Assembly: GCF_031846485.1 (NCBI RefSeq)
Contig: NZ_JAVRHQ010000004.1
Coordinates: 129,729 to 193,728, forward strand
Reading direction: 5' to 3'
Length of the DNA stretch: 64,000 nt
Source: Autumnicola tepida
GTDB taxonomy: Bacteria; Bacteroidota; Bacteroidia; Flavobacteriales; Flavobacteriaceae
In this document: positions 7,943-17,236 of the stretch, in pieces
How the letters are laid out: each line of letters begins with the position of its first letter
Position numbering within the stretch: position 1 is the stretch's first letter
Notes under the pieces: model-generated
What the model saw: only the letters and a program-made list of their open reading frames with translations
The model's database searches: none
Told to the model about the DNA's origin: nothing
Position numbers and translations under genes: made by a program

Positions 7943-8416
7943 ATGTCCTGGTATGTAATTCGAACTAAACCTCAGCATGAGATTAAAACTGCCAATTGCT
8001 TGGAACGATTGGGAGTGGAGGTATATTGCCCGGTGATAAAAGAAGTACGTCAATGGAGTGACCGGAAAAAGAAGGTCACAGTGCCACTGTTTACATCCTA
8101 TTTATTCGTAAATCTTTCCGAAAAAGAACACAATGTGGTCTTCCAGGCTCCTGGCGTACTGAATTATTTGTACTGGCTTAAAAAACCGGCCATTGCAAAA
8201 AATGAGGAGATAGAGGCTATTAAAGTTTGGATAAATAATGATAAACTCGGGGACTTTCAAGTAACGCATCTGAAACCAGGGGACGAACTAAAGATAAAAA
8301 CAGGCAATTTTGCCAATAAAAAGGCGGTCATTCAGGAAGTTGGTGGTAAAAAGCTAAAATTAATCCTGAAGGATCTGGGATGGACGCTTACTGCCCATAT
8401 TGACGAAGTATTGTAA
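7943..8416 (+). CDS. upxY: NusG-like antiterminator of UpxY type, locus 1
   Basis: A 157-residue NusG paralog. The NGN domain starts M-S-W-Y-V-I-R-T-K-P-Q-H-E and contains E-V-Y-C-P-V, R-Q-W-S-D-R-K-K-K, P-L-F-T-S-Y-L-F-V; the C-terminal part has a KOW-like segment (K-P-G-D-E-L-K-I, G-N-F-A-N-K-K-A-V-I). In Bacteroides, UpxY proteins stop premature termination in the 5' leader of their own capsule operon. This gene heads locus 1 exactly as its paralog at 34214 heads locus 2, and both have 157 residues, which supports the start chosen there. No UpxZ-type inhibitor gene is seen. Confidence 0.9.
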   Translation: MSWYVIRTKPQHEIKTANCLERLGVEVYCPVIKEVRQWSDRKKKVTVPLFTSYLFVNLSEKEHNVVFQAPGVLNYLYWLKKPAIAKNEEIEAIKVWINNDKLGDFQVTHLKPGDELKIKTGNFANKKAVIQEVGGKKLKLILKDLGWTLTAHIDEVL

Positions 8417-9110
8417 ATTATCGATTATCAAAGTATGGATACTTTTTCAGCCAACACAGCTTTCTTGGTTTCTTTTTATAATTTTTACATTATAAGCGTT
8501 TTCTTGTTCATCCTTTCTGCAGACTTGAGTGGTGCATTTGTATAAATGGGTTCGGAAAATTTTGTTCGACCTGAGTATTTTTATAGTTACAGTGAAGGAG
8601 AATTTGTATTTCCTGTACTGCACTCTGTATATCAGTTAAATATTCCGCTCTTACCTTTGATTCCAAAGAAGCCACGAATAGATAATAATCTCATGAATCA
8701 GGCTTAATTTGATGATGGCACCCGTAACCAGTTAATGCTTAATTTGGCTATAGGACTTTTGATACCGCTAAATTACCCCAGGAGAAGAGTGACAGGGCAT
8801 GTTTTTCTAACTAAAAATTTCTTCTAAAGTGGAATTTTAATTGTGGATCTGGTACTATTATTTTGAATAGTTTGTTCGTTCTGGGCCTCTGGTTAAAAAA
8901 AGCTAAGCAACTCAAATATCAGAATTTCCACTAGACCAAATCTTAAAGCATTCTTAAAATTGTGGCTTCAGATTTTCAATTTATCAATTAATCCTACACA
9001 TTAATCTCAATATTGTTAATGAAGGAAATCCTTAGGGTTTCCCACAAGTAGCACTTCTTTTTTCTATAGCTGCTGTTGATCAAATATATTTCATTTTTAA
9101 CACTTTTTGC
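8417..9110. other. Long leader or decayed stretch after upxY
   Basis: About 700 bases with no supportable gene on either strand; short open frames are interrupted by stops. A long leader after upxY is expected for an antitermination-controlled operon, but no terminator hairpin stands out, and lost coding sequence is an equally good reading. Confidence 0.4.
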
Positions 9111-9142
9111 TTGTGTTAATTAAATGTGAAATAATATATTTG
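9111..9142 (+). promoter_or_regulatory. Bacteroidota-type promoter upstream of locus 1 sugar genes
   Basis: TTG at 9111-9113, 21 bases, then TATATTTG at 9135-9142, a full match to the -7 consensus TAnnTTTG. It lies upstream of the manC remnant and the dehydrogenase, so the sugar-gene operon may be driven separately from upxY. Confidence 0.6.
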
Positions 9143-9344
9143 CACCTTCTTAGCTGGAGCTGCTCTTTATCCGGTTTTTATAGCTTTTTATCGTCTTGCT
9201 CACTGAAAGATGGGACACAGGGCGGCGAAGCCGTAATAAATTCCTTATCAAGTTTCAAATTGTTAGGATTTTATCTTAGTAAATCAACAAAATCATTCCT
9301 ATCTGTAAAAGGCCCTATTAAAAATTACAGATTAAATATGAAAA

Positions 9345-9431
9345 ATGTCCCCAATAATTCACGTACTTCTCACAGGAGGAGTTGGTAGCAGGCTTTGGCC
9401 GCTATCCAGGCAATCACGGCCTAAGAGGTAA
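9345..9431 (+). pseudogene. manC N-terminal remnant (28 codons)
   Basis: ATG TCC CCA ATA ATT begins a frame whose product contains I-I-H-V-L-L-T-G-G-V-G-S-R-L-W-P-L-S-R and S-R-P-K before a stop. This is the nucleotide-binding signature of mannose-1-phosphate guanylyltransferase. It aligns with the start of the intact manC at 39697 residue for residue except for a few changes, and the DNA is visibly similar. The homology breaks just after R-P-K. The rest of the gene is gone; the next gene is the dehydrogenase. This fixes a deletion or rearrangement junction near 9428. Confidence 0.85.
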
Positions 9432-9456
9432 TCAGGATTTTTAATTTTTTATATAA

Positions 9457-9470
9457 CCGAAATATTTCGG
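9457..9470. repeat. 14-base palindrome CCGAAATATTTCGG
   Basis: A perfect palindrome between the manC remnant and the dehydrogenase start. It could be a regulator site or a small cruciform. No function is known. Confidence 0.35.
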
Positions 9471-9550
9471 GGCGCTTAATTTATGCGCTGTCCGAAAATT
9501 AATAACAACAACAGGCATAGCCTGGTATCAATATCAGAAACGTTTTAAAA

Positions 9551-10908
9551 ATGGAAAATATAAAATAGCGGTAATTGGCCTGGGATATGTGGGTCTCCCA
9601 CTGGCGAGGCTTTTCGCTACCAAATACCCGGTAATAGGATTTGACATAAATGCTGCCAGGGTAGAAGAGTTACAAAAAGGTTACGACAGCACCCTGGAAG
9701 TAGAAGACGAAAAGCTACAGGCGGTGCTGGTTAAAAGCATATATAACCTTCAAAAGCAACCAGCACTGGAACTCGCAGGAACTGCTTTTGAAGAAACAGA
9801 CTCCTCCTCCTTCGGGGGAGGCCGGGAGGTGGATGGTCTTTTCATCACCCGTGACCTGGGGGATATTATGGACTGTAATTATTACATAATTACCGTTCCC
9901 ACTCCCATAGATAAAAATAACCGTCCCGATCTTACCCCGCTTTACAAATCCAGTGAGAGCGTGGGAAAGGTTTTGAAAAAAGGAGATATTGTGATCTATG
10001 AATCTACGGTTTACCCCGGAGTGACTGAAGATGAATGTGTACCGGTGCTGGAGAAAACCAGCAGACTTAAATTCAACGAAGATTTCTTCGTGGGATATTC
10101 TCCTGAACGTATCAACCCGGGAGATAAAAAACATACCGTAGAAAAGATAATGAAGGTAACCGCAGGTTCGACACCAGAAATAGGTGAACGCGTAGATACG
10201 CTCTACAAGAGCGTGATTACTGCAGGAACCCACTTGGCTCCCACCATAAAAGTAGCTGAAGCCGCTAAAGTAATTGAGAATTCCCAACGGGATATCAACA
10301 TTGCTTTTGTGAATGAACTGGCGAAGATCTTTAATAAAATGAACATCGATACGAACCACGTACTGGAAGCAGCCGGTACCAAGTGGAACTTCCTGCCTTT
10401 TAGACCGGGACTGGTTGGGGGGCACTGTATAGGGGTAGACCCTTACTACCTGGCACAAAAGGCCCAGGAAATGGGTTATCATCCGGAAATCATTCTTGCC
10501 GGTAGGCGTATGAATGATTCTATGGGGCAATATGTTGCTTCTGAAGTGATAAAACTGATGCTTAAAAGCGACATGAAGGTAAAAGGAGCTAACATTCTTG
10601 TACTGGGGATCACTTTTAAAGAAAACTGCCCCGATGTTCGAAATACCAAAGTGGTAGATGTAGTAAGACATCTGGAAGAGTATCAAACCAATGTGACTAT
10701 TTACGATCCACTAGCCAATCCTGCTGAAGTGAGGCATGAATACAACCTTGAAACAACCAACAAATTGCCGGAAGGACAATTTGATGCTGTGGTATTGGCC
10801 GTGGCTCATAAGGAATTTCTAAAAATGAACCTTGACGCTTTAAAAAATGAAGGTGCTGTGGTGTATGATGTGAAAGGAATTATGGCTCATTCGAGTGGAA
10901 AATTATAA
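9551..10908 (+). CDS. UDP-N-acetylhexosamine dehydrogenase (TviB/WbpA/WecC group), apparent frameshift at codon 5
   Basis: NAD-dependent oxidation of a UDP-HexNAc at C6 to the uronic acid. The Rossmann motif G-L-G-Y-V-G, V-P-T-P-I, and the catalytic cysteine in G-G-H-C-I-G-V-D-P-Y (TGT at 10426) are present. The frame carrying the Rossmann motif has no ATG. A natural start M-E-N-I-K at 9551 is in another frame and meets TAG at 9566; one extra A in the A-run at 9562-9565 would restore M-E-N-I-K-I-A-V-I-G. Starting at GTG 9589 would remove the dinucleotide-binding glycines. Codons around 9768-9840 also encode an unusual insert containing S-S-S-F-G-G-G-R-E. Substrate (GlcNAc, GalNAc or ManNAc) is not resolved. 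Confidence 0.8.
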
Positions 10909-10975
10909 TATGAGAGTCTTAAACAACTTTTATAGCCCGCAACCGGAAAGCTGATTTAATTTATTTTCTCATAAT

Positions 10976-12133
10976 ATGGAAAAAAACCAAGCAATTCATT
11001 TAACAGGTTTAAATGGTCTCAGAGCAATTGCATCTATGGCAGTTGTATTTTCTCATATAAGTTTAGCTTTACCTTTATTTGGATTAGCGCCCCTTTTCAC
11101 AGATGCCCTAGGGAATCCAAAGGGAATACTTATGGCCTCACACGGGGTTACTATTTTTTTTGCTCTTAGTGGTTTTTTAATAACATTCCTGTTGTTAAAA
11201 GAAAAAGAAAAACAAAAGATCAATATTCAACATTTTTATATACGCAGAGCTTTGCGAATATGGCCATTATATTATTTATTCATAGCTGTTCTTACTGCTA
11301 CTTATTTTGTGTTTGGCATCGAATTCAATGAAAAACTTGTACCATTCTACATTTTCTTGGCAGCAAATATTCCTATTATTATTAATTCGATGTTGCCATA
11401 CATGGGGCATCTGTGGTCAATAGCCGTTGAAGAACAATTCTACCTGTTCTGGCCATGGATAGGAAAATTTGACAATAAAAAACTCTTTAAATTTGCCGTG
11501 GTTTTTGCCGCGATTTTTTACATAATAAAATTTTTCCTTTATGTTTTTCGCGATGACAACGTGACCCTATCTCTACTTTTAACAGCAATGAATGTCACAA
11601 GATTCCATATTATGATAATTGGAGCTATTGGAGCTATTTTTTACTATAATAAAAGTAAATGGATTGCATATTTTATCAATAGAAAGACACAGGTTATTTC
11701 ATGGTCAATTATAGCACTTTCAGCTTTAAATATTTTTAATATTTCTTCTGCTTTAATTGACTCAGAAATCATAGCTATTACAACAGTAATGATAATTTTT
11801 AGTCAAATTATGCGAAAAAATATGATAATTGACTTAGATAAATTAATTTTTAATTTCTTAGGAAAAATATCTTACGGAGTATATGTAATTCATCCTTTAT
11901 TAATTTTTCTTGTTTATAAGATATTCGGGGAATTTGACCACTCTTCTTTTGTTAATTACATATTGCTTTACGGTGTTATTATTCTTGCAACGATTATTTT
12001 GGCTTATATTTCCTATACCTACTTTGAAAGACCATTCATCAAATTGAAGCAGAAATTCACATCAATCAGAAGTAGTCCGTACTTGAAAAGCTCGCCTACC
12101 GGACGTAAAAAGTTTGGCCTTCCACCATCATAA
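10976..12133 (+). CDS. Membrane O-acyltransferase (OafA/AT3 family)
   Basis: A 385-residue multi-pass acyltransferase-3 protein. The family start G-L-N-G-L-R-A-I-A-S-M-A-V-V-F-S-H27 carries the conserved histidine; F-Y-I-R-R-A-L-R-I-W-P-L-Y-Y and W-S-I-A-V-E-E-Q-F-Y-L-F-W-P are further hallmarks; about ten hydrophobic segments follow. Such enzymes move acetyl or similar groups onto exported polysaccharide units. The C-terminal tail overlaps the possible long start of the following flippase gene. It is the first gene of the AT-rich locus 1 core. Confidence 0.9.
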   Translation: MEKNQAIHLTGLNGLRAIASMAVVFSHISLALPLFGLAPLFTDALGNPKGILMASHGVTIFFALSGFLITFLLLKEKEKQKINIQHFYIRRALRIWPLYYLFIAVLTATYFVFGIEFNEKLVPFYIFLAANIPIIINSMLPYMGHLWSIAVEEQFYLFWPWIGKFDNKKLFKFAVVFAAIFYIIKFFLYVFRDDNVTLSLLLTAMNVTRFHIMIIGAIGAIFYYNKSKWIAYFINRKTQVISWSIIALSALNIFNISSALIDSEIIAITTVMIIFSQIMRKNMIIDLDKLIFNFLGKISYGVYVIHPLLIFLVYKIFGEFDHSSFVNYILLYGVIILATIILAYISYTYFERPFIKLKQKFTSIRSSPYLKSSPTGRKKFGLPPS

Positions 12134-12182
12134 AGAAAGTATATTTAATCATTTTTCACATCGTTATTTAAACAGTAAAACT

Positions 12183-13706
12183 TTGAGCCAACTTAAAAAG
12201 GGCGTAATTCTTTCGTACGTTACCATCATTCTAACAAACGTGATTGGATTGGTTTTAACTCCATTTATTATTAGAAGTCTGGGGAATTCAGAGTATGGAT
12301 TATATGCCTTAATAGGTGCTTTTGTAGGGTATATTAGTGTTCTCGACCTTGGACTAAACAATACGATCGTGCGTTACGTAGCTCAATTTAGGGCTGAAAA
12401 TGATAAAAAGGGGGAAGAAAGTTTTTTGTCTACCACCATGATGATTTATGGAGTCATCTCTGTATTAATTGGACTCATTGGGATACTTCTTTATTATAAC
12501 CTGGAATCAATTTTCGGTTCTTCTCTAACATCAGAGGAAATGACTAAGGCTAAGGTCATGTTTCTTATTCTCATTTTTAATATTGCAATTACACTACCTG
12601 GTGGAGCTTTTACTGCTATTTCTAATGGCTATGAGCATTTTGTTTTTCCCAGAACTATTAATATAGTACGGTATATTGTCCGATCGGCGGCTGTTGTAGG
12701 GTTGTTATTAATGGGAGGTGATGCCATAGGTCTAGTTCTCCTGGATACATTGATGAACATTTTAATTATTATTGTAAACGGTTTTTACGTTTTTAAAAGG
12801 TTAGGAGTCAGATTTAAACTACACACTTACGAGTTTTCCTTGGTAAAAGTTATATTCTCCTATTCGATCTGGATTTTCATATTTGCTATTGTCCAACAAT
12901 TTCAATGGAAAGGGGGGCAAGTATTGCTCGGAATAAAAACAGATACTGTAACTGTAGGTATTTATGCGGTGGGAATTGTTTTAGGCAGCTATTATAGTAG
13001 TTTCTCCGGAGCGATTTCTTCAGTTTTTTTACCTAAAGCTACTCAGATGGTGGTTAAAAGCTCCACTAAAGAAGAACTAACCGGTATGATGATAAAAATA
13101 GGGCGGCTGTCGCTAATTGTTTTGCTGGCGATTTTAGGAGCTTTCATTTTGTTCGGGAAACAATTTGTTACACTCTGGGTTGGCGAATCCTATGAATTAT
13201 CCTGGATCATAGCTTTAACAGTTATGTTAGCTTACACGCTTCCTCTTATTCAAAACTTCGCAAACTCACTACTGGAAGCAAACAAAAAATTTTATTTTAA
13301 AGCTATTATATACCTTATTTTTATTGGTTTAGGAACTTTGCTAGGATGGTTCTTAATTGATTCTCTAGGAATGTCGGGTATGATCTATGGAATCGTAGCT
13401 GGATGGTTAGTTGCCCTAATAATAATGAATATTTATTACCATAAAATTCTAAAGTTAGATATTCCTCAATTTTTTAAAGAAGTGTTTAGGCGAATACTGC
13501 CTGGATTTATCATTGTTATGTGTGTTGGTTTTTTAATTAAAGAGATTCCAGGGAGCGGATGGTTAAATTTTTCAATTAAAAGTTTACTTTATATTACTGC
13601 TTACTGTCTTGTATTTTTCACATTAGCACTAAATGGCTTTGAGAGATCATTAGTTGCTAATTTTTTCAAACTGAAAGTAAGACTTTCACCATCATCAAGA
13701 TTATGA
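12183..13706 (+). CDS. wzx: Wzx-type oligosaccharide flippase, locus 1
   Basis: A polytopic MATE/MOP-superfamily flippase that would move lipid-linked repeat units across the inner membrane. A TTG at 12183 gives the family-typical start M-S-Q-L-K-K-G-V-I-L-S-Y and 507 residues; a longer frame from TTG 12114 would overlap the previous gene with a histidine-rich, non-family extension. Hallmarks are T-P-F-I-I-R-S-L-G-N-S-E-Y-G-L-Y, V-L-D-L-G-L-N-N-T-I-V-R-Y and 12 to 14 hydrophobic segments. It overlaps the next gene by 4 bases. Confidence 0.9.
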   Translation: MSQLKKGVILSYVTIILTNVIGLVLTPFIIRSLGNSEYGLYALIGAFVGYISVLDLGLNNTIVRYVAQFRAENDKKGEESFLSTTMMIYGVISVLIGLIGILLYYNLESIFGSSLTSEEMTKAKVMFLILIFNIAITLPGGAFTAISNGYEHFVFPRTINIVRYIVRSAAVVGLLLMGGDAIGLVLLDTLMNILIIIVNGFYVFKRLGVRFKLHTYEFSLVKVIFSYSIWIFIFAIVQQFQWKGGQVLLGIKTDTVTVGIYAVGIVLGSYYSSFSGAISSVFLPKATQMVVKSSTKEELTGMMIKIGRLSLIVLLAILGAFILFGKQFVTLWVGESYELSWIIALTVMLAYTLPLIQNFANSLLEANKKFYFKAIIYLIFIGLGTLLGWFLIDSLGMSGMIYGIVAGWLVALIIMNIYYHKILKLDIPQFFKEVFRRILPGFIIVMCVGFLIKEIPGSGWLNFSIKSLLYITAYCLVFFTLALNGFERSLVANFFKLKVRLSPSSRL

Positions 13707-14887
13707 TAATAGTAGAAGAAGTTTCTAAGGAAATTATTGATAAAAAAATTAGACTTTCCTGTAAGTTCACTGATAATGGCGTGGAGGATATTCTCTGGTT
13801 CGAAACTTCTATCGAAAATGAAGTGTATTTGAACACAAATATTTGCGACTCTTTTTTTGTCGTCCTATTTTTACGATCCATTCATACTAAACAGGATATT
13901 TACCTAAAATCCCCGGTATCCAGAAGACTACTATACGGTGTCGAAAATTATCTGGTGGATATATTAATAATGATGAATCCAGGGTATAGAAGAATAAACA
14001 TCGATGCGCCCATAAGTGAGAAAACATTTCCAGAGGCAAATGGAATCGCAACTGCAATGTCTTTAGGGATCGATTCCTTTTATACCCTTGCAAAAAACAA
14101 TAAAGGTCATAATCCTGTAACACATTTGACCCTCTATAATGCAGGTGCATTTGGGACCAATGGTGGTAAAGAAGCAAGAAAATTATTTTATTCTATTATA
14201 AATCAAGCCAAAGCTCTTGCTGATCATTTGCAGATGCCTTTAATATGGGTTGATACGAATTTAAATGAAATCCTTGATAGGCCTTTTGTCCCTACCCATA
14301 CCTTTAGAAACTTAGCCTGTTCCCTATTGTTTCAAAATATCTTTAAAACATACTATTATTCATCTGGTCACAACATAAAAGATTTTAGAGTCGATCCTTC
14401 TGATACTGCGAATTATGACTTAATTATTGCTGTCGCCCTTTCATCCAACAGCTTAAATTTCGAAATCTTTGGTTTAATGGCGAATAGGGTAGAAAAGACC
14501 AAAGAGATAATGAATTATAAGCCGGCTCAAGATCACCTCAATGTTTGCATTGTGACTACTGAATATGATCACGTGAAAATTCAAGATAACAAAATCAAAA
14601 ACTGTTCTAATTGCTACAAATGTGTTAGAACAATGTTAGCTCTAGATATTGCTGGCAAGCTTGAACCTTTTTCGAATGTTTTTGATATATACCATTTTAA
14701 AACTAATAAAAATAAATTTTTAGCAGAAACCATTTACCATTATCTGAGGTCTAAAAATACCTTTTCTGCAGAAATTCTAAATGAATGCAAAAAACAAAAT
14801 TATAAAATACCGCCTAGAACTTATTATCACCTTCTATTGAGGTGCTTCCATCCAATAAAACAGAGATTAAATATTCCTACTAAATAA
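13703..14887 (+). CDS. QueC/AsnB-like PP-loop protein with a CxxCxxC zinc site
   Basis: 394 residues, not a standard sugar gene. A PP-loop-like motif S-L-G-I-D-S (120-125) follows a beta strand A-T-A-M, as in N-type ATP pyrophosphatases, where S-G-G-x-D-S binds the ATP phosphates; here the first glycine pair is altered to L-G. A C-terminal C301-x-x-C304-x-x-C307 cluster followed by R-T-M-L-A-L resembles the zinc site of QueC-type 7-cyano-7-deazaguanine synthases. Its place between the flippase and a glycoside hydrolase-like gene suggests it adenylates and modifies a carboxyl group on a sugar or substituent. That is inference; the substrate is unknown. Confidence 0.6.
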   Translation: MIIVEEVSKEIIDKKIRLSCKFTDNGVEDILWFETSIENEVYLNTNICDSFFVVLFLRSIHTKQDIYLKSPVSRRLLYGVENYLVDILIMMNPGYRRINIDAPISEKTFPEANGIATAMSLGIDSFYTLAKNNKGHNPVTHLTLYNAGAFGTNGGKEARKLFYSIINQAKALADHLQMPLIWVDTNLNEILDRPFVPTHTFRNLACSLLFQNIFKTYYYSSGHNIKDFRVDPSDTANYDLIIAVALSSNSLNFEIFGLMANRVEKTKEIMNYKPAQDHLNVCIVTTEYDHVKIQDNKIKNCSNCYKCVRTMLALDIAGKLEPFSNVFDIYHFKTNKNKFLAETIYHYLRSKNTFSAEILNECKKQNYKIPPRTYYHLLLRCFHPIKQRLNIPTK

Positions 14888-14915
14888 CTGCGGCGGCATT
14901 AATTTTACAATTAAA

Positions 14916-16091
14916 ATGATTTTCATATTATTCACAATTTGCTTTTTTTTAGTTCTCCTGCTAATAACCTTTGAATGTATTCCCTTATATAAAAAAAAGT
15001 TCCATAAAGAAAAACTAATGCCCTTTGATTCCATTGGAGTCATTAAACATTTAATCATTTTCAGAGGCCTTCTAATGGCTCGTTCCAGTAAAGTAGCAAT
15101 GTCATTTGATGACGCGGAAGGGCTATATCCTTTTTTAGCAAAAGTAAAATCCAAAATACAACGAAAGGATAAGGAAGATTATAAGTACTTTAACTTTCCA
15201 CGAGCTTACCTATTGAATGGACTACTGGATGTTTTCGACAACGGTGGAGACAAAGAAGTTTTAATCACGGTTGAAAAGGAGATAAAAAAAATTATTGATG
15301 CGTCGGGAAATCTGCACTTTAAATTTGATAAGATTGACCAATCTCTTTTTGGAGTAATCTTATCAAGATTATACCTTAGCGATGAAAAAGAATCTTACTC
15401 TAAAGCATTATCGCACATAGAGCATGAAGTAAAAAAATTTATTAATGACGAGCAAGATTTAATTCTCTATAGAAAAGGTATTGATGTATGTTTTGTAGAC
15501 ACATTGGGAATGGTATGCCCGTTCCTCTACACCTATGGAAGTAGTTTTCAAAAAGAAGATCTTATACGTCTAGCCAATGAGCAACTCTATTTTTACATAA
15601 AAAACGGAACGGATAAATCAGGTCTACTACCTTTTCATGCAGTAGATTTAAAAAATAAAATCCATTTAGGCCCCACCAACTGGGGACGAGGTATAGGGTG
15701 GTTCATGATAGGCTTAGCTTTTTCGCTAAAATATACGACCGCCTCCAACAATCCACACTACAAATTATTCCGCTCTACCTTTGAAGAACTAGATATAAAA
15801 CTTCAAGAACTAAAGATCAAGAACCTTCATTGGTCGCAGTTTTTAGGCCATACTAATGATACCTCCATTGATACTTCTATCACACTAATGTTATATTATG
15901 CTAGGACCGTAAGTGGTAAAGAAGTTAAAATTAAAGAGGTGGAAAAGTCTTTACAAGATTCAATCAATAAAGAAGGATATGTACTGAATAGTAGCGGAGA
16001 TACTATTTATATAAATAAATATGCGACAAAAAAGGGTAAATCAGAACTCACCCAGGGATTATTATTGTCACTAATTGCAAATACAAATTAA
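14916..16091 (+). CDS. Membrane-anchored GH88/GH105-like protein
   Basis: 391 residues. A single N-terminal TM segment (1-20) is followed by an (alpha/alpha)6-type domain. Motifs match unsaturated glucuronyl/rhamnogalacturonyl hydrolases: D195-T-L-G-M-V-C-P-F and N-W-G-R-G-I-G-W-F-M-I-G-L (255-267), close to W-G-R-G-N-G-W in GH105, and F-L-G-H-T-N-D-T-S-I-D-T-S near the end. Such enzymes normally remove an unsaturated uronic acid left by a lyase. Finding one inside a biosynthetic operon suggests trimming or editing of the polymer. It overlaps the pyruvyltransferase gene by one base. Confidence 0.65.
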   Translation: MIFILFTICFFLVLLLITFECIPLYKKKFHKEKLMPFDSIGVIKHLIIFRGLLMARSSKVAMSFDDAEGLYPFLAKVKSKIQRKDKEDYKYFNFPRAYLLNGLLDVFDNGGDKEVLITVEKEIKKIIDASGNLHFKFDKIDQSLFGVILSRLYLSDEKESYSKALSHIEHEVKKFINDEQDLILYRKGIDVCFVDTLGMVCPFLYTYGSSFQKEDLIRLANEQLYFYIKNGTDKSGLLPFHAVDLKNKIHLGPTNWGRGIGWFMIGLAFSLKYTTASNNPHYKLFRSTFEELDIKLQELKIKNLHWSQFLGHTNDTSIDTSITLMLYYARTVSGKEVKIKEVEKSLQDSINKEGYVLNSSGDTIYINKYATKKGKSELTQGLLLSLIANTN

Positions 16092-17233
16092 TGAAAATTG
16101 GAATTTTATCACTTCCTATGTGGAACAATTATGGCGGGATACTTCAAGCTTATGCACTGCAATCCGTTTTAAAGGATCTAGGCCATGAAACAGAATTTAT
16201 AAACAGGCATCATCCCAAGCCATCTTTCATTTCCGAGAAGAAAAACAAATTCAAAAGGTTTTTAAAACAAAATCTTATATCAAAAGAGAATACAGTTTTT
16301 TATCCCGATTATCGTCAGAAAAATTATATTTCAACAAACACCCTTGAATTTATAAAACGTGAAATCAAACCAATAACTGCTGTATTGGTAGAGAACGACC
16401 ATATGAAATCTATAGGTGAGAATTATGACGCAATTATAGTTGGAAGTGACCAGGTGTGGAGACCGAGATATGTTCCCGACATTTATAATTATTTTTTGGA
16501 TTTCGCATCTGAAGATGTTATTAAAATATCCTTTGCTGCCTCATTTGGAACAGATAAGTGGGAATATTCCCCAGAAGAAACCAAAGTATGCAGAAGGCTT
16601 CTGCAAAACTTCAACCGGGTTTCCGTCAGGGAAGATTCTGCAGTAGCTCTGGTAAAAGAAAAATTTAATGTTAAAGCTGAACATACTTTGGATCCTACCA
16701 TGTTGTTAGATAAGAGTCGCTATTTGGATCTTGTTAGAAAGTATGAAAAAGAAAGACCTAGTAAAGGTGATTTATTTACTTATATTTTAGATTCGAATTT
16801 AGACAATGATACAATCGTTGGAAAGGTATCCTCACGTTTAAACTTAAAGCCCTTCGAGGTCATGCCAAAACCTTTTGATAAGGACTTTAATCACGAGGTT
16901 CAGGAATATATTTTTCCCCAGCTAACCAAATGGCTAAAAGCCTTTAATGATGCCGAATTTGTTATAGCAGATTCTTTTCATGGGTGTGTGTTTTCTATAA
17001 TTTTCAATAAACCTTTTATTGCCATAGGAAATAAAGAACGTGGCCTAGCCAGATTTAAATCTCTTCTGAAAATGTTTCAATTAGAAGATAGGTTAATTCT
17101 TAGTCCGGCAGAATTAAATGAAGATCTTATCGACTCCAAAATTAACTGGACAACCGTCAACGGCATTTTGGAAAATAAAAAAAAGGTTTCTTTTTCCTTT
17201 TTACAAGAAGCTTTAACTGAGAAAGAGAAGTAA
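16091..17233 (+). CDS. Polysaccharide pyruvyltransferase (CsaB/WcaK family)
   Basis: 380 residues. The N-terminus M-K-I-G-I-L-S-L-P-M-W-N-N-Y-G-G-I-L-Q-A-Y-A-L-Q, the V-G-S-D-Q-V-W-R-P block and the late D-S-F-H-G-C-V-F-S-I-I block are the standard pattern of the PS_pyruv_trans family. It would place a pyruvate ketal from phosphoenolpyruvate on a sugar of the repeat unit, adding negative charge. It follows the previous gene with a one-base overlap and is followed by a glycosyltransferase after 3 bases. Confidence 0.9.
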   Translation: MKIGILSLPMWNNYGGILQAYALQSVLKDLGHETEFINRHHPKPSFISEKKNKFKRFLKQNLISKENTVFYPDYRQKNYISTNTLEFIKREIKPITAVLVENDHMKSIGENYDAIIVGSDQVWRPRYVPDIYNYFLDFASEDVIKISFAASFGTDKWEYSPEETKVCRRLLQNFNRVSVREDSAVALVKEKFNVKAEHTLDPTMLLDKSRYLDLVRKYEKERPSKGDLFTYILDSNLDNDTIVGKVSSRLNLKPFEVMPKPFDKDFNHEVQEYIFPQLTKWLKAFNDAEFVIADSFHGCVFSIIFNKPFIAIGNKERGLARFKSLLKMFQLEDRLILSPAELNEDLIDSKINWTTVNGILENKKKVSFSFLQEALTEKEK

Positions 17234-17236
17234 AAA

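Noticed and set aside
9107..9388. 93-codon plus-strand frame overlapping the manC remnant
   Set aside because: It starts inside the promoter element and reads the remnant in the wrong frame; the manC frame explains the sequence better.
9715..10686. Long minus-strand open frame (323 codons) opposite the dehydrogenase
   Set aside because: It lies wholly antisense to a conserved enzyme and its composition (many H, Y, F and C) is that of a shadow frame.
12114..12182. Upstream extension of the locus 1 flippase from TTG 12114
   Set aside because: It adds a histidine-rich stretch unlike Wzx proteins and overlaps the acyltransferase end; TTG 12183 fits the family start.
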